From positions 1 through 5,576 of the forward strand of contig CAAGJU010000354.1 in NCBI GenBank assembly GCA_900770225.1: a DNA stretch of 5,576 bases, in the 5' to 3' direction. The DNA is from Lachnospiraceae bacterium (GTDB lineage Bacteria; Bacillota; Clostridia; Lachnospirales; Lachnospiraceae). Shown one piece after another: positions 1-5,576 of the stretch. The first letter of the stretch is position 1, and every line of letters starts with the position of its first letter. The notes beneath the pieces were generated by a model that did not search any database, was not told the origin of the DNA, and saw only the letters and a program-made list of their open reading frames with translations. The translations under genes and the position numbers were made by a program.

Positions 1-12
1 AGGAAATATCTT

Positions 13-972
13 ATGAGAAGAGGCGCATTTATTGCTCTCAGCATTGTTCTGTTCCTGGGATCCTTTGCAGCTGGTATTGCTTCAAAGAGCATCAAATCCG
101 CAGAGATGAAAAAATATTCTGTCAGCTGGAGTGATGAACTTGGCACGCTTCAGAAGGACCTCTTTTACGGAGATGGAACCTCTCAGAAATTCGATCTGTA
201 TCTGCCGAAGGATGATGCTAAAGAATCCTATGGCTTAGCCGTTTATCTCCATGCGGGAGGATTCACATCCGGGGATAAAAGCGACGATGAGCAGATGCTT
301 TCCTGGCTCTGTTCGAAAGGCTATGTGGCAGCCGGAATCAACTATACTTTGCGTACAGATGCAAACACAGCCAGTGTCCTGTCCCAGTCAAATGAAATCA
401 AAGAAGCCATTCCCAAGGTAATTGAAGCCGCAGGGGAAGCCGGCTATCCGATTGATAAAATGACGATTGCCGGAGGCTCAGCAGGTCACGCACTGGCAAT
501 GATTTATGCCTATCGGGACGGCAGGGATGCACCCGTCCCGGTTGTGCTGACATTTGGCGGCGTAGGTCCATCGAGTTTTTATGCGGAGGACTGGGGTATC
601 TTTGGAGCCGGAACAGAAACAGAAGAGCAAAGAACGGTGGCTGCCAGTCTGTTCAGTGTGATGAGCGGGGAACAGATCACGCCGGAAGAAATTAAAGATG
701 GCTCTTATCTGGAAAAGGTTAAGCCGATTGCTGCAGCAGAATGGGTAGCCAACAATCCAGTGCCGACGGTTGTGGCTTATGGTACTTATGACAAGCTACA
801 GCCATTTGCGGCATCGAAGCGTCTGAAAGCAGCACTGGAAGAAAATAACGTTGATTATCAATATTTTGAACTGCCGCACTCCGGGCACGGCCTGCAGAAT
901 GACGACGCCATATCACTGAAATGGATCCAGACAGTCGATGCATATCTGGATAAGTATATGCCAGTAAAATGA
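13..972 (+). CDS. Exported or membrane-anchored alpha/beta hydrolase (esterase/lipase-like)
   Basis: A 319-aa serine hydrolase of the alpha/beta fold, nearest in style to the hormone-sensitive-lipase/BD-FAE esterases. It probably hydrolyses a carboxylic ester; the substrate cannot be read from the sequence. Residues 1-3 (MRR) followed by a hydrophobic stretch at about 5-22 form a signal peptide or uncleaved anchor; there is no lipobox Cys, so it is not a lipoprotein. A GIA-S site near residue 23 could be cut. The oxyanion-loop motif is HAGG (80-83, a variant of HGGG), the nucleophile elbow is GGSAG (154-158, Ser156), the likely acid is Asp260 in YGTYD, and the likely base is His292 in HSGHG. 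The triad therefore looks complete and the length is normal. The start has AGGAAA 6 nt upstream (positions 1-6) at the window edge, so the promoter and any upstream operon partner are not visible. It is convergent with the TetR gene. Family confidence is high; function is generic. Confidence 0.9.
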   Translation: MRRGAFIALSIVLFLGSFAAGIASKSIKSAEMKKYSVSWSDELGTLQKDLFYGDGTSQKFDLYLPKDDAKESYGLAVYLHAGGFTSGDKSDDEQMLSWLCSKGYVAAGINYTLRTDANTASVLSQSNEIKEAIPKVIEAAGEAGYPIDKMTIAGGSAGHALAMIYAYRDGRDAPVPVVLTFGGVGPSSFYAEDWGIFGAGTETEEQRTVAASLFSVMSGEQITPEEIKDGSYLEKVKPIAAAEWVANNPVPTVVAYGTYDKLQPFAASKRLKAALEENNVDYQYFELPHSGHGLQNDDAISLKWIQTVDAYLDKYMPVK

Positions 973-1156
973 TAGGTTCGCATAAGAAAAACTATCCACA
1001 TACTTTTTCCCTGTCGCAGCGATATAGATCAGAACGATTTCAGAATTTTCTTTTGCTGCCGTTTTGAAAAGCTCTGTTTAAATCCATGATCCTGTCCCTT
1101 GTGTTGTGAACTTGGCAGGTTTTGTGAGGCTGAAATATTGTGCTAAGCTGCATCTT
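973..1156. other. Convergent intergenic gap, no gene recognised
   Basis: This AT-richer stretch separates the 3' ends of the hydrolase and the TetR gene. Two weak hairpins can be drawn on the + strand. GATAG at 971-975 pairs with CTATC at 992-996, with a T-run at 1004-1008. CCTGTC at 1091-1096 pairs with GGCAGG at 1114-1119 (one T-G wobble, 17-nt loop) and is followed directly by TTTT. Neither is a convincing terminator. A minus-strand frame open across roughly 980-1075 (reading ...NSEIVLIYIAATGKKYVDSF...) has no start codon or ribosome binding site and matches nothing I recognise, so it is not called a gene. Confidence 0.6.
1114..1126 (+). repeat. 13-bp direct repeat, left copy
   Basis: GGCAGGTTTTGTG occurs here and again at 5372-5384. 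The left copy lies just beyond the 3' end of the TetR gene and the right copy 3 bp after the exporter stop codon, so together they bracket the module. The match does not extend on either side. Confidence 0.6.
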
Positions 1157-1681
1157 CTATAAATTCTTAAAAGCATTTAAATCATGATCCTTGATTATGT
1201 GGTTAAAAAAAATATCCGCCATTTCCTCAGGTGGTTCTCTATATTCGTTTTTTGCCCACTTCATCACGATTCCGAAAAGACCATACGCCATGTATATGAT
1301 TTCATAGCTGTCATTTATCTTATCGGTATCGCTGTTGCTGAACACGATCTCATATGCATTCAGAATGATACCGGACAGTTTCTGCTTCAATATGACGCTA
1401 AAAACATCACGCATAGAATAGCAGTGCAGGAAATATTGTCTGATTCTGTACAGGTCATTCACCGGATGATCCTTCAGCCGGTATTCCTTTTCGTACCCTC
1501 TCCATTTCCAGACCAGATAGTCTGTCAGTAGTTCCTCCTTAGAGCGAAAATTGCGGAAATAGGTCGCCCTTCCGACGCGGGCTTTTCCGGTCAGTTCATC
1601 TATGGTGATTTTATCCATATCCTTTGTCTTCATCAGCTCCAGCAGAGCTTCTCCGAGGGACTTTAATACATATTCAGTCAT
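1157..1681 (-). CDS. TetR/AcrR-family transcriptional repressor, divergent to the ABC exporter
   Basis: A 174-aa DNA-binding regulator. The N-terminal helix-turn-helix lies at about residues 25-46 (ITIDEL...ARVGRATYFRNF.SKEEL), which is the classic TetR recognition-helix pattern. The remainder (about 55-165) is the helical ligand-binding and dimerisation part. The segment YMAYGLFGIVMKWAKNEYREPPEEMADIF (130-158 region) resembles the C-terminal domain common in Firmicute TetR proteins such as DhaS; that comparison is from memory. The start at 1681 is chosen because AAAGGAG (1694-1688) sits 6 nt upstream. The frame stays open to an ATG at 1759, adding 26 residues, but that ATG lacks a ribosome binding site and the extension covers an operator-like palindrome. 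The gene is transcribed away from the exporter operon, with palindromic sites between them, so it most likely represses both itself and the exporter. The inducer is unknown. The stop is TAG at 1159-1157. Confidence 0.92.
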   Translation of the reverse strand: MTEYVLKSLGEALLELMKTKDMDKITIDELTGKARVGRATYFRNFRSKEELLTDYLVWKWRGYEKEYRLKDHPVNDLYRIRQYFLHCYSMRDVFSVILKQKLSGIILNAYEIVFSNSDTDKINDSYEIIYMAYGLFGIVMKWAKNEYREPPEEMADIFFNHIIKDHDLNAFKNL

Positions 1682-1687
1682 AGCGTT

Positions 1688-1694
1688 CTCCTTT
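1688..1694 (-). promoter_or_regulatory. Ribosome binding site of the TetR gene (decides the start)
   Basis: On the minus strand AAAGGAG is followed by a 6-nt spacer and ATG at 1681-1679. The upstream in-frame ATG at 1759 has no purine-rich sequence before it, so this site selects the 174-aa product over the 200-aa reading. Confidence 0.85.
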
Positions 1695-1721
1695 CTGAAT
1701 GCTGTTGGCAAGAACGACCTG

Positions 1722-1749
1722 ATGATACGGTTTGGCAGATACGTATCAT
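1722..1749. promoter_or_regulatory. Third operator-like palindrome in the TetR leader
   Basis: GATACGTATC at 1738-1747 is a perfect 10-bp palindrome built from the same GATAC/GTATC half-sites as the main operators. In addition, ATGATACG at 1722-1729 is the exact inverse complement of CGTATCAT at 1742-1749, so half-sites recur on both sides. The element lies between the proposed TetR promoter and its start codon, where a bound repressor could block transcription of its own gene. Binding by this TetR is inferred from shared half-site sequence only. Confidence 0.5.
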
Positions 1750-1763
1750 TTTCATTCATTGTG

Positions 1764-1791
1764 TTGACGCATGCGAGATGAAAGTGATACT
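1764..1791 (+). promoter_or_regulatory. Candidate promoter of the ABC exporter operon
   Basis: TTGACG (1764-1769) is a good -35 box (5 of 6). With a 16-bp spacer the -10 would be GATACT (1786-1791, 4 of 6), lying inside the left palindrome; transcription would start near 1798. A second -10-like hexamer, TAGAAT (1803-1808, 5 of 6), lies between the palindromes but has no -35 at proper spacing. Either choice puts the -10 or the start point under the operator pair, as expected for repression by occlusion. Confidence 0.5.
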
Positions 1792-1823
1792 TTAGTATCG
1801 CCTAGAATGATACTAAAGTATCA
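1785..1823. promoter_or_regulatory. Paired palindromic operators between the divergent genes
   Basis: Two copies of a 15-bp sequence lie in opposite orientation: TGATACTTTAGTATC at 1785-1799 and its exact reverse complement at 1809-1823, separated by 9 bp. Each copy is itself a dyad (GATACT, two central bases, AGTATC), and the two dyad centres are 23 bp apart. This fits two TetR dimers binding one regulatory region, roughly two helical turns apart. The pair overlaps the candidate -10 of the exporter operon and the candidate -35/-10 region of the TetR gene. The repeat is seen directly; identification of the bound protein is inferred from position next to the divergent TetR gene. Confidence 0.8.
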
Positions 1824-1824
1824 A
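1794..1824 (-). promoter_or_regulatory. Candidate promoter of the TetR gene
   Basis: Read on the minus strand, TTGATA (1824-1819, 5 of 6 to the -35 consensus) is followed after 19 bp by GATACT (1799-1794, 4 of 6 to the -10). The spacing is long, so this is tentative. Both boxes are made of operator sequence, so a repressor on the palindromes would cover this promoter completely. The implied leader is about 105 nt and carries the third palindrome. Confidence 0.35.
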
Positions 1825-1888
1825 CATTTTGCAGGAAAGTCAAGATGGGGCTAGAAGAGCTGCAGGAACAGATGCAGGAAACTTCGAT

Positions 1889-1895
1889 AGGAGGA
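1889..1895 (+). promoter_or_regulatory. Ribosome binding site of the first ABC gene
   Basis: AGGAGGA with a 7-nt spacer to ATG at 1903 is a near-ideal Shine-Dalgarno sequence and fixes the start of the first ABC subunit. Confidence 0.9.
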
Positions 1896-1902
1896 GATAC
1901 CG

Positions 1903-3648
1903 ATGCGTACGATATTTTCAAAAATCAAACTGGACAGGAAACAAATCATCTGGGTGCTGGTCCTGATGCTCGCAACGTCCATTGCGGAAATGATGCTGCC
2001 GACACTTCTGGCACAGATGATCGACAACGGTGTGGGTGGTGACAGCCGGAGTTTCATTATCCGTATCGCTGTAATCATGCTGATCGTTGCGGCCGTCTCG
2101 TGCTTCGCGAACATCGTTGCGACGGCACTTTCTGCAGGCGTTTCCACGAAATTCGGCGCGGATCTGCGGAGTGCGGTTTTTGACAAGGTGCAGACCTTTT
2201 CGGCTGCAGATATGGATAAATTTGAAACCTCCTCGCTGATCACGCGCAGCACTTCGGATGTATCAAATATTCAGATGTTTCTTTCCTTTCTGATGCGGAT
2301 CGGCGTGATGGCACCATTTATGGCAATTGCCGGACTGGTACTGTCATCTGTTTCGGGAGGCGGGGTGAGCTCCGCCTTGGCCATCGCGATCCCAGTATTG
2401 CTCATTGCCTGCGGCATCATCGTTATTGCCGCCGCAAGCTATTCCGTAAAACTCCGGCAGAAACTTGACCGGATCAATCAGCTGTTCCTCGAAACACTTG
2501 AGGGTGTTCGTGTGATACGGGCTTTTAATAAGCAGGAACATGAAATGAACCGCTTTCAGGCAGGAAATGCAGATTATACGAAGATTGCGATCAAATCCGG
2601 CAAGGTTTCCGGCATGCTGATGCCGGTGATCAATCTGATCTTCGGACTTACAACGGTCTGCGTCGTCGGGCTTGGCGCACATTATGTCTATATTGGCGAA
2701 ATGGAAGTCGGCGCACTTGTCGCCAATACGCAATACATCAATATGATCCTGCTCTCGATCATCATGATGACCGCTGTGATCATGTTTTTCCCGACAAGCT
2801 ATGCCTGCTCGAAACGGATCGCCGAGATCCTGAACACGGAGCCCTCAATTACGGATGGAACTATGGCTGTCTCTGATAAAAAGAGCAAGGGACATGTCCA
2901 GTTTTGCAATGTTACTTTTTCCTATCCCAATGCGGATGAGCCTGTGCTTAAGAACATAAGCTTTGAATCCGGACCTGGTGAGGTCACGGCGATTATTGGA
3001 AGCACAGGCTGCGGGAAGTCCAGCATCCTGAAACTGATACCGAGAATGTATGACCCGCTGTTTGGAGAAGTCTGGGTGGATGGAGTGAACGTAAAAGATT
3101 ACAAGGTAAGTGACCTTCGCAATCTGATTGGATACGTCCCGCAGAAGAACGTCCTCTTCACCGGAGATATTGCGTACAACCTGAATTTCGGTAAAGAAGA
3201 CGGAACGGAAACGGACTGGAAAGCCGCGGCACAGACTGCTTGTGCCGATGAATTTATCGAGAAGAAGACGGGAACCTGGCATGCTGAAATTGCACAGGGT
3301 GGCACGAATCTGTCCGGCGGTCAGCGGCAGCGGATGGCCATTGCGAGGGCGGTCATGAAAAAGCCGGAAATTTACCTGTTTGATGACAGCTTTTCGGCAC
3401 TGGATATGAAAACGGATAAAAAGCTACGCCAAAACCTGAAGGAACAGATGGGAGATGCCACGGTCATCATGGTTGCGCAGCGGATCAGCTCTATTATCGA
3501 TGCGACCAGAATCCTTGTGATTGATAAGGGAGAGATCGTCGGAAACGGGACGCATAAGGAACTTCTGAAAGACTGCCCGCTGTACCGGGAAATCGCTGAG
3601 ATCCAGCTCGGAGAGGAGGAAGTGAGACATGAAATCGAGAACGCTTAA
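1903..3648 (+). CDS. ABC exporter half-transporter, degenerate-site subunit (BmrC/LmrC/TM287-like)
   Basis: A 581-aa ABCB-like half-transporter: a six-helix membrane domain (helices roughly at 15-40, 51-80, 124-150, 155-181, 240-265 and 275-298) followed by one ATPase domain (about 330-575). Motifs: A-loop Tyr341; Walker A GSTGCGKSS 366-374; Q-loop Gln414 in YVPQ; canonical signature LSGGQ 470-474; Walker B IYLFDD 490-495; D-loop SALD 498-501. The catalytic Glu after Walker B is Asp495 and the switch His is Gln526 (VAQRIS). Both substitutions are typical of the degenerate subunit in heterodimeric multidrug exporters. Its intact signature should complete the active ATP site of the partner. It is first in the operon and overlaps the next gene by 20 nt. 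A drug, peptide or lipid substrate is possible; the sequence does not decide. The presence of a TetR regulator favours export of a toxic small molecule. The length is normal and no damage is seen. Confidence 0.95.
   Translation: MRTIFSKIKLDRKQIIWVLVLMLATSIAEMMLPTLLAQMIDNGVGGDSRSFIIRIAVIMLIVAAVSCFANIVATALSAGVSTKFGADLRSAVFDKVQTFSAADMDKFETSSLITRSTSDVSNIQMFLSFLMRIGVMAPFMAIAGLVLSSVSGGGVSSALAIAIPVLLIACGIIVIAAASYSVKLRQKLDRINQLFLETLEGVRVIRAFNKQEHEMNRFQAGNADYTKIAIKSGKVSGMLMPVINLIFGLTTVCVVGLGAHYVYIGEMEVGALVANTQYINMILLSIIMMTAVIMFFPTSYACSKRIAEILNTEPSITDGTMAVSDKKSKGHVQFCNVTFSYPNADEPVLKNISFESGPGEVTAIIGSTGCGKSSILKLIPRMYDPLFGEVWVDGVNVKDYKVSDLRNLIGYVPQKNVLFTGDIAYNLNFGKEDGTETDWKAAAQTACADEFIEKKTGTWHAEIAQGGTNLSGGQRQRMAIARAVMKKPEIYLFDDSFSALDMKTDKKLRQNLKEQMGDATVIMVAQRISSIIDATRILVIDKGEIVGNGTHKELLKDCPLYREIAEIQLGEEEVRHEIENA
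3614..3619 (+). promoter_or_regulatory. Ribosome binding site of the second ABC gene, inside the first
   Basis: AGGAGG lies 9 nt before ATG 3629, within the last codons of the upstream gene, which ends at 3648. The 20-nt overlap with an embedded strong site suggests translational coupling and near-equal output of the two subunits. Confidence 0.85.
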
Positions 3649-5368
3649 GAGAATCTTCGGGTACCTGAAAGCCTATCGTGTATCCCTGATCTTTGTCATG
3701 ATCTTCGCAATCGCGGGCACGGTATTTACGGTTCTGGCACCTTCCATTATGGGGCAGATCACCACGGAATTATATCATGGCGTAACGACAGGTGAATTCC
3801 GGGTCATGCTTGTGATCCGCCTGCTGGGGATCCTTGCGGCCATCTATGTTTTAAGCAGTCTTTTCTCTGCGCTGCAGGCGCGGGGAATGGCAAAGATCAC
3901 CGGTAAGGCAATGCAGAAGCTCCGGGACGATATTGACGCGAAAATGCACCGGATGAAATTAAACTATTATGATACCAGGACCGACGGTGAGATTCTGAGC
4001 GTCATCACGAACGATGTGGATACACTGAGCAATACGCTGTCCCAGAGTCTTACTTCGATTGTTACGCAGCTGATCACCGCAGTCGGGATTCTGGTGATGA
4101 TGCTCGGCATCAGTCCGATTCTCACTCTGATCGCGGTAGTGATGGTTCCGCTGTCGCTTATGGCCTCTATGGGCGTGATCAAGGCCAGCGGAAAGAGCTT
4201 CGGTCAGCAGCAGGAGAAGATTGGCAGACTCAATGGGTTTGTCGAGGAGATGTATAACGGGCAGTCGGTCGTTCAGGCGTTCAATTATCAGGAACGTGCC
4301 CGACAGGAATTTGAAGAGATCAACCAGAGTCTCCGCGAGAGTGCCAGATCCGCGGAGATCGCCTCGGGAGCCGTCACGCCGATCATTACATTTGTCAACA
4401 ATATCGGGTATGTGATCAGCGCGGCGCTTGGCTGTATCTTCGCACTGAGCGGCAGGATGACGGTCGGCAATATCCAGTCAATGCTTCAGTATACGAAGAA
4501 TTTCTCCCAGCCGTTTACATCGATCGCCGGTATGGCGGGAAGCATCGGTGCAGCAATGGCGGCAGGAAACCGGATATTTGAGCTCCTTGATGCGGAGGAG
4601 GAAATCCCGGATCCGGATCATGGCGAAGTTCCGTCGGCTAAGAACGGAGCAGTGGAATTTCAGCATGTGGCATTCGGATACACTCCGGATCATCTCCTCA
4701 TGAATGATGTAAATATCAAAGTCCTTCCCGGCCAGAAAGTCGCGGTCGTAGGGCCGACTGGTGCTGGCAAAACGACGCTGGTCAATCTCCTGATGCGCTT
4801 CTATGAGATAAGCGGCGGAAGGATCACAGTGGATGGCGTTGATACAAAGAAAATGACAAGGAATGAGCTTCGCAGCCACTTCGGAATGGTGCTGCAGGAT
4901 ACCTGGCTTTTTGAAGGAACTATCGAGGAAAATATCGGTTATGCAAAAGAAGGACTGACACATGATGAGATCGTCACGGCTGCAAAGACAGCATGTGCAG
5001 ATTCCTTCATCTCAACTCTGCCGAATTCCTATCATATGGTTCTTAGCAAGGGCGCGGACAATATCTCGCAGGGCGAACGGCAGCTCCTCACAATCGCGAG
5101 GGCAGTCGCGTCTGATCCGGAGATCATGATCCTGGACGAGGCGACAAGCAATGTCGATACACATACAGAGCTCGTGATCCAGACTGCCATGGCAAGGCTG
5201 ATGAAGGGCAGGACAAGCTTTGTGATCGCACACCGCCTGTCTACGATCCGCGATGCGGACATGATCCTCTATATGGAAAACGGGGATATCAAAGAGGCAG
5301 GAAATCATGAGGAACTGATGGCATTGAACGGGAAATATGCCGTGCTGTATAACAGCCAGTTTGCATAA
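3629..5368 (+). CDS. ABC exporter half-transporter, catalytic subunit (BmrD/LmrD/TM288-like)
   Basis: A 579-aa partner of the preceding subunit with the same layout: membrane domain (helices roughly at 17-40, 58-82, 138-160, 161-185, 247-273 and a weaker one near 290-312) and an ATPase domain (about 340-575). Motifs: A-loop Tyr351; Walker A GPTGAGKTT 375-383; Q-loop Gln423; Walker B IMILDE 499-504 with catalytic Glu504; D-loop SNVD 507-510; switch His535 in AHRLSTI. The signature is ISQGE (479-483) instead of LSGGQ. It therefore supplies the working Walker and His machinery, while its signature belongs to the degenerate site formed with the first subunit. This complementary asymmetry shows that the two proteins act as one heterodimer in the cytoplasmic membrane, exporting substrate with hydrolysis mainly at one site. 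The specific substrate is unknown. It is last in the operon; the stop TAA is at 5366-5368. The length is normal and no frameshift is seen. Confidence 0.95.
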   Translation: MKSRTLKRIFGYLKAYRVSLIFVMIFAIAGTVFTVLAPSIMGQITTELYHGVTTGEFRVMLVIRLLGILAAIYVLSSLFSALQARGMAKITGKAMQKLRDDIDAKMHRMKLNYYDTRTDGEILSVITNDVDTLSNTLSQSLTSIVTQLITAVGILVMMLGISPILTLIAVVMVPLSLMASMGVIKASGKSFGQQQEKIGRLNGFVEEMYNGQSVVQAFNYQERARQEFEEINQSLRESARSAEIASGAVTPIITFVNNIGYVISAALGCIFALSGRMTVGNIQSMLQYTKNFSQPFTSIAGMAGSIGAAMAAGNRIFELLDAEEEIPDPDHGEVPSAKNGAVEFQHVAFGYTPDHLLMNDVNIKVLPGQKVAVVGPTGAGKTTLVNLLMRFYEISGGRITVDGVDTKKMTRNELRSHFGMVLQDTWLFEGTIEENIGYAKEGLTHDEIVTAAKTACADSFISTLPNSYHMVLSKGADNISQGERQLLTIARAVASDPEIMILDEATSNVDTHTELVIQTAMARLMKGRTSFVIAHRLSTIRDADMILYMENGDIKEAGNHEELMALNGKYAVLYNSQFA

Positions 5369-5370
5369 AG

Positions 5371-5398
5371 AGGCAGGTTTTGTGCCTTATATGAAGGC
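5371..5398 (+). other. Mutually exclusive small hairpins after the exporter operon
   Basis: AGGCA (5371-5375) can pair with TGCCT (5383-5387) over a 7-nt loop. The overlapping GCCTT (5384-5388) can instead pair with AAGGC (5394-5398) over a 5-nt loop. The two stems share bases and cannot form together. No U-run follows, so neither is a standard intrinsic terminator; they may only protect the 3' end of the mRNA. Confidence 0.35.
5372..5384 (+). repeat. 13-bp direct repeat, right copy
   Basis: Second exact copy of GGCAGGTTTTGTG in the same orientation as the copy at 1114-1126. Here it also forms part of a small hairpin (AGGCA 5371-5375 with TGCCT 5383-5387). Confidence 0.6.
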
Positions 5399-5454
5399 TT
5401 AGGCTTCACTGGAAAATCGAACGGAGTCTTATTAGACACAAACATCCCCAGAAA

Positions 5455-5483
5455 TGTACATATGAGATGGATGTGCAATTTTT
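5455..5483 (+). terminator. Weak terminator candidate for the exporter operon
   Basis: TGTACAT (5455-5461) pairs with ATGTGCA (5471-5477), seven pairs including one T-G wobble, with a 9-nt loop, followed by ATTTTT (5478-5483). Position and T-run suit an intrinsic terminator about 90 nt past the stop codon, but the stem is AT-rich and weak. Confidence 0.35.
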
Positions 5484-5501
5484 ACAATCTGAATAAATAT
5501 A

Positions 5502-5535
5502 TTGACAATTATCGTATTACAGTGACAGTATCAAC
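5502..5535 (+). promoter_or_regulatory. Possible promoter with an operator-like half-site
   Basis: TTGACA (5502-5507) is a perfect -35 box. The best -10 at 18 bp is CAGTAT (5526-5531), only 3 of 6, so the promoter would be weak or need an activator. AGTATCAAC at 5527-5535 is identical to 1817-1825 at the edge of the exporter operator, but the mirror half GATACT is absent. Any gene served lies beyond the window. Confidence 0.3.
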
Positions 5536-5558
5536 TGCTTTATTACCATTGTATGGCC

Positions 5559-5567
5559 ATTATAGCA
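5559..5567 (-). promoter_or_regulatory. Extended -10 element on the minus strand
   Basis: The minus strand reads TG-C-TATAAT from 5567 to 5559, a perfect extended -10. The -35 would lie beyond the window. No minus-strand gene follows between here and the exporter operon, so it may be chance, or the start of a short antisense or non-coding transcript. Confidence 0.25.
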
Positions 5568-5576
5568 TGAGCATAT

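Noticed and set aside
980..1075. Minus-strand open frame that could be a gene remnant
   Set aside because: It has no start, no ribosome binding site and no recognisable motif, and it is short enough to be chance.
1091..1123. Stem-loop CCTGTC/GGCAGG followed by TTTT as terminator of the hydrolase gene
   Set aside because: The stem is six pairs with a wobble and a 17-nt loop, too weak to call with confidence.
1184..1531. 115-codon plus-strand frame opposite the TetR gene
   Set aside because: It lies wholly antisense to a convincing TetR gene, has no ribosome binding site and shows no recognisable domain.
1682..1759. 26-residue N-terminal extension of the TetR protein starting at ATG 1759
   Set aside because: There is no ribosome binding site before that ATG, while AAAGGAG lies 6 nt before the internal ATG. 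TetR proteins normally start shortly before the helix-turn-helix, and the extension overlaps an operator-like palindrome.
1785..1823. Reading the inverted 15-bp pair as a transcription terminator or CRISPR-like repeat
   Set aside because: There is no T-run after the stem, it lies between divergent starts, and there are only two copies with a 9-bp gap. Operator function fits better.
4478..4963. 161-codon minus-strand frame opposite the second ABC gene
   Set aside because: It is antisense to a fully supported ABC subunit, Cys/His-rich in the manner of shadow translation, with no family resemblance.
3232..5010. Similar segments in the two ATPase domains (TACADEFI near residue 445 of the first, TACADSFI near 454 of the second) as a recent duplication
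   Set aside because: The similarity is that expected of paralogous ABC ATPase domains; the surrounding sequences are widely diverged, so no recent duplication is implied.

Overview
The window looks like chromosomal DNA from a low-to-mid GC Firmicute, most likely a gut-type member of the Clostridia (Lachnospiraceae-like). This is an inference from strong AGGAGG-type ribosome binding sites, TTGACA/TATAAT-type promoter elements, the codon mix, and the gene families present. No rRNA, tRNA or phylogenetic marker is present to fix the taxon.

Layout: (1) 13-972 (+) encodes a 319-aa alpha/beta hydrolase with an N-terminal signal or anchor. (2) 973-1156 is a short convergent intergenic gap. (3) 1157-1681 (-) encodes a 174-aa TetR/AcrR-family repressor; its start is set by a good ribosome binding site, and a longer 200-aa reading is rejected. 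(4) 1682-1902 is a divergent control region. It holds two identical inverted 15-bp sites, each nearly palindromic (GATACT-TT-AGTATC type), plus a third GATAC/GTATC palindrome in the repressor leader. (5) 1903-3648 and 3629-5368 (+) encode two overlapping ABC half-transporters that together make a complete heterodimeric type IV (ABCB-like) exporter. (6) 5369-5576 is non-coding, with hairpins, a weak terminator candidate and promoter-like elements belonging to whatever lies to the right.

The genes from 1157 to 5368 form a recognisable module. The repressor probably binds the GATAC/GTATC palindromes that cover both divergent promoters, and so keeps itself and the exporter off until a ligand releases it. 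The two ABC subunits divide the work unequally. The first has Asp in place of the Walker B catalytic Glu and Gln in place of the switch His. The second has those residues but a degenerate signature motif (ISQGE). This is the pattern of the BmrCD/LmrCD/EfrAB/TM287-288 multidrug exporters, with one hydrolysing and one degenerate ATP site. The hydrolase points toward the module but shows no sequence sign of sharing its control.

I see no new type of system. The most interesting items are the compact three-palindrome operator arrangement, a possible extra half-operator beyond the exporter operon, and a 13-bp direct repeat that brackets the repressor/exporter module.
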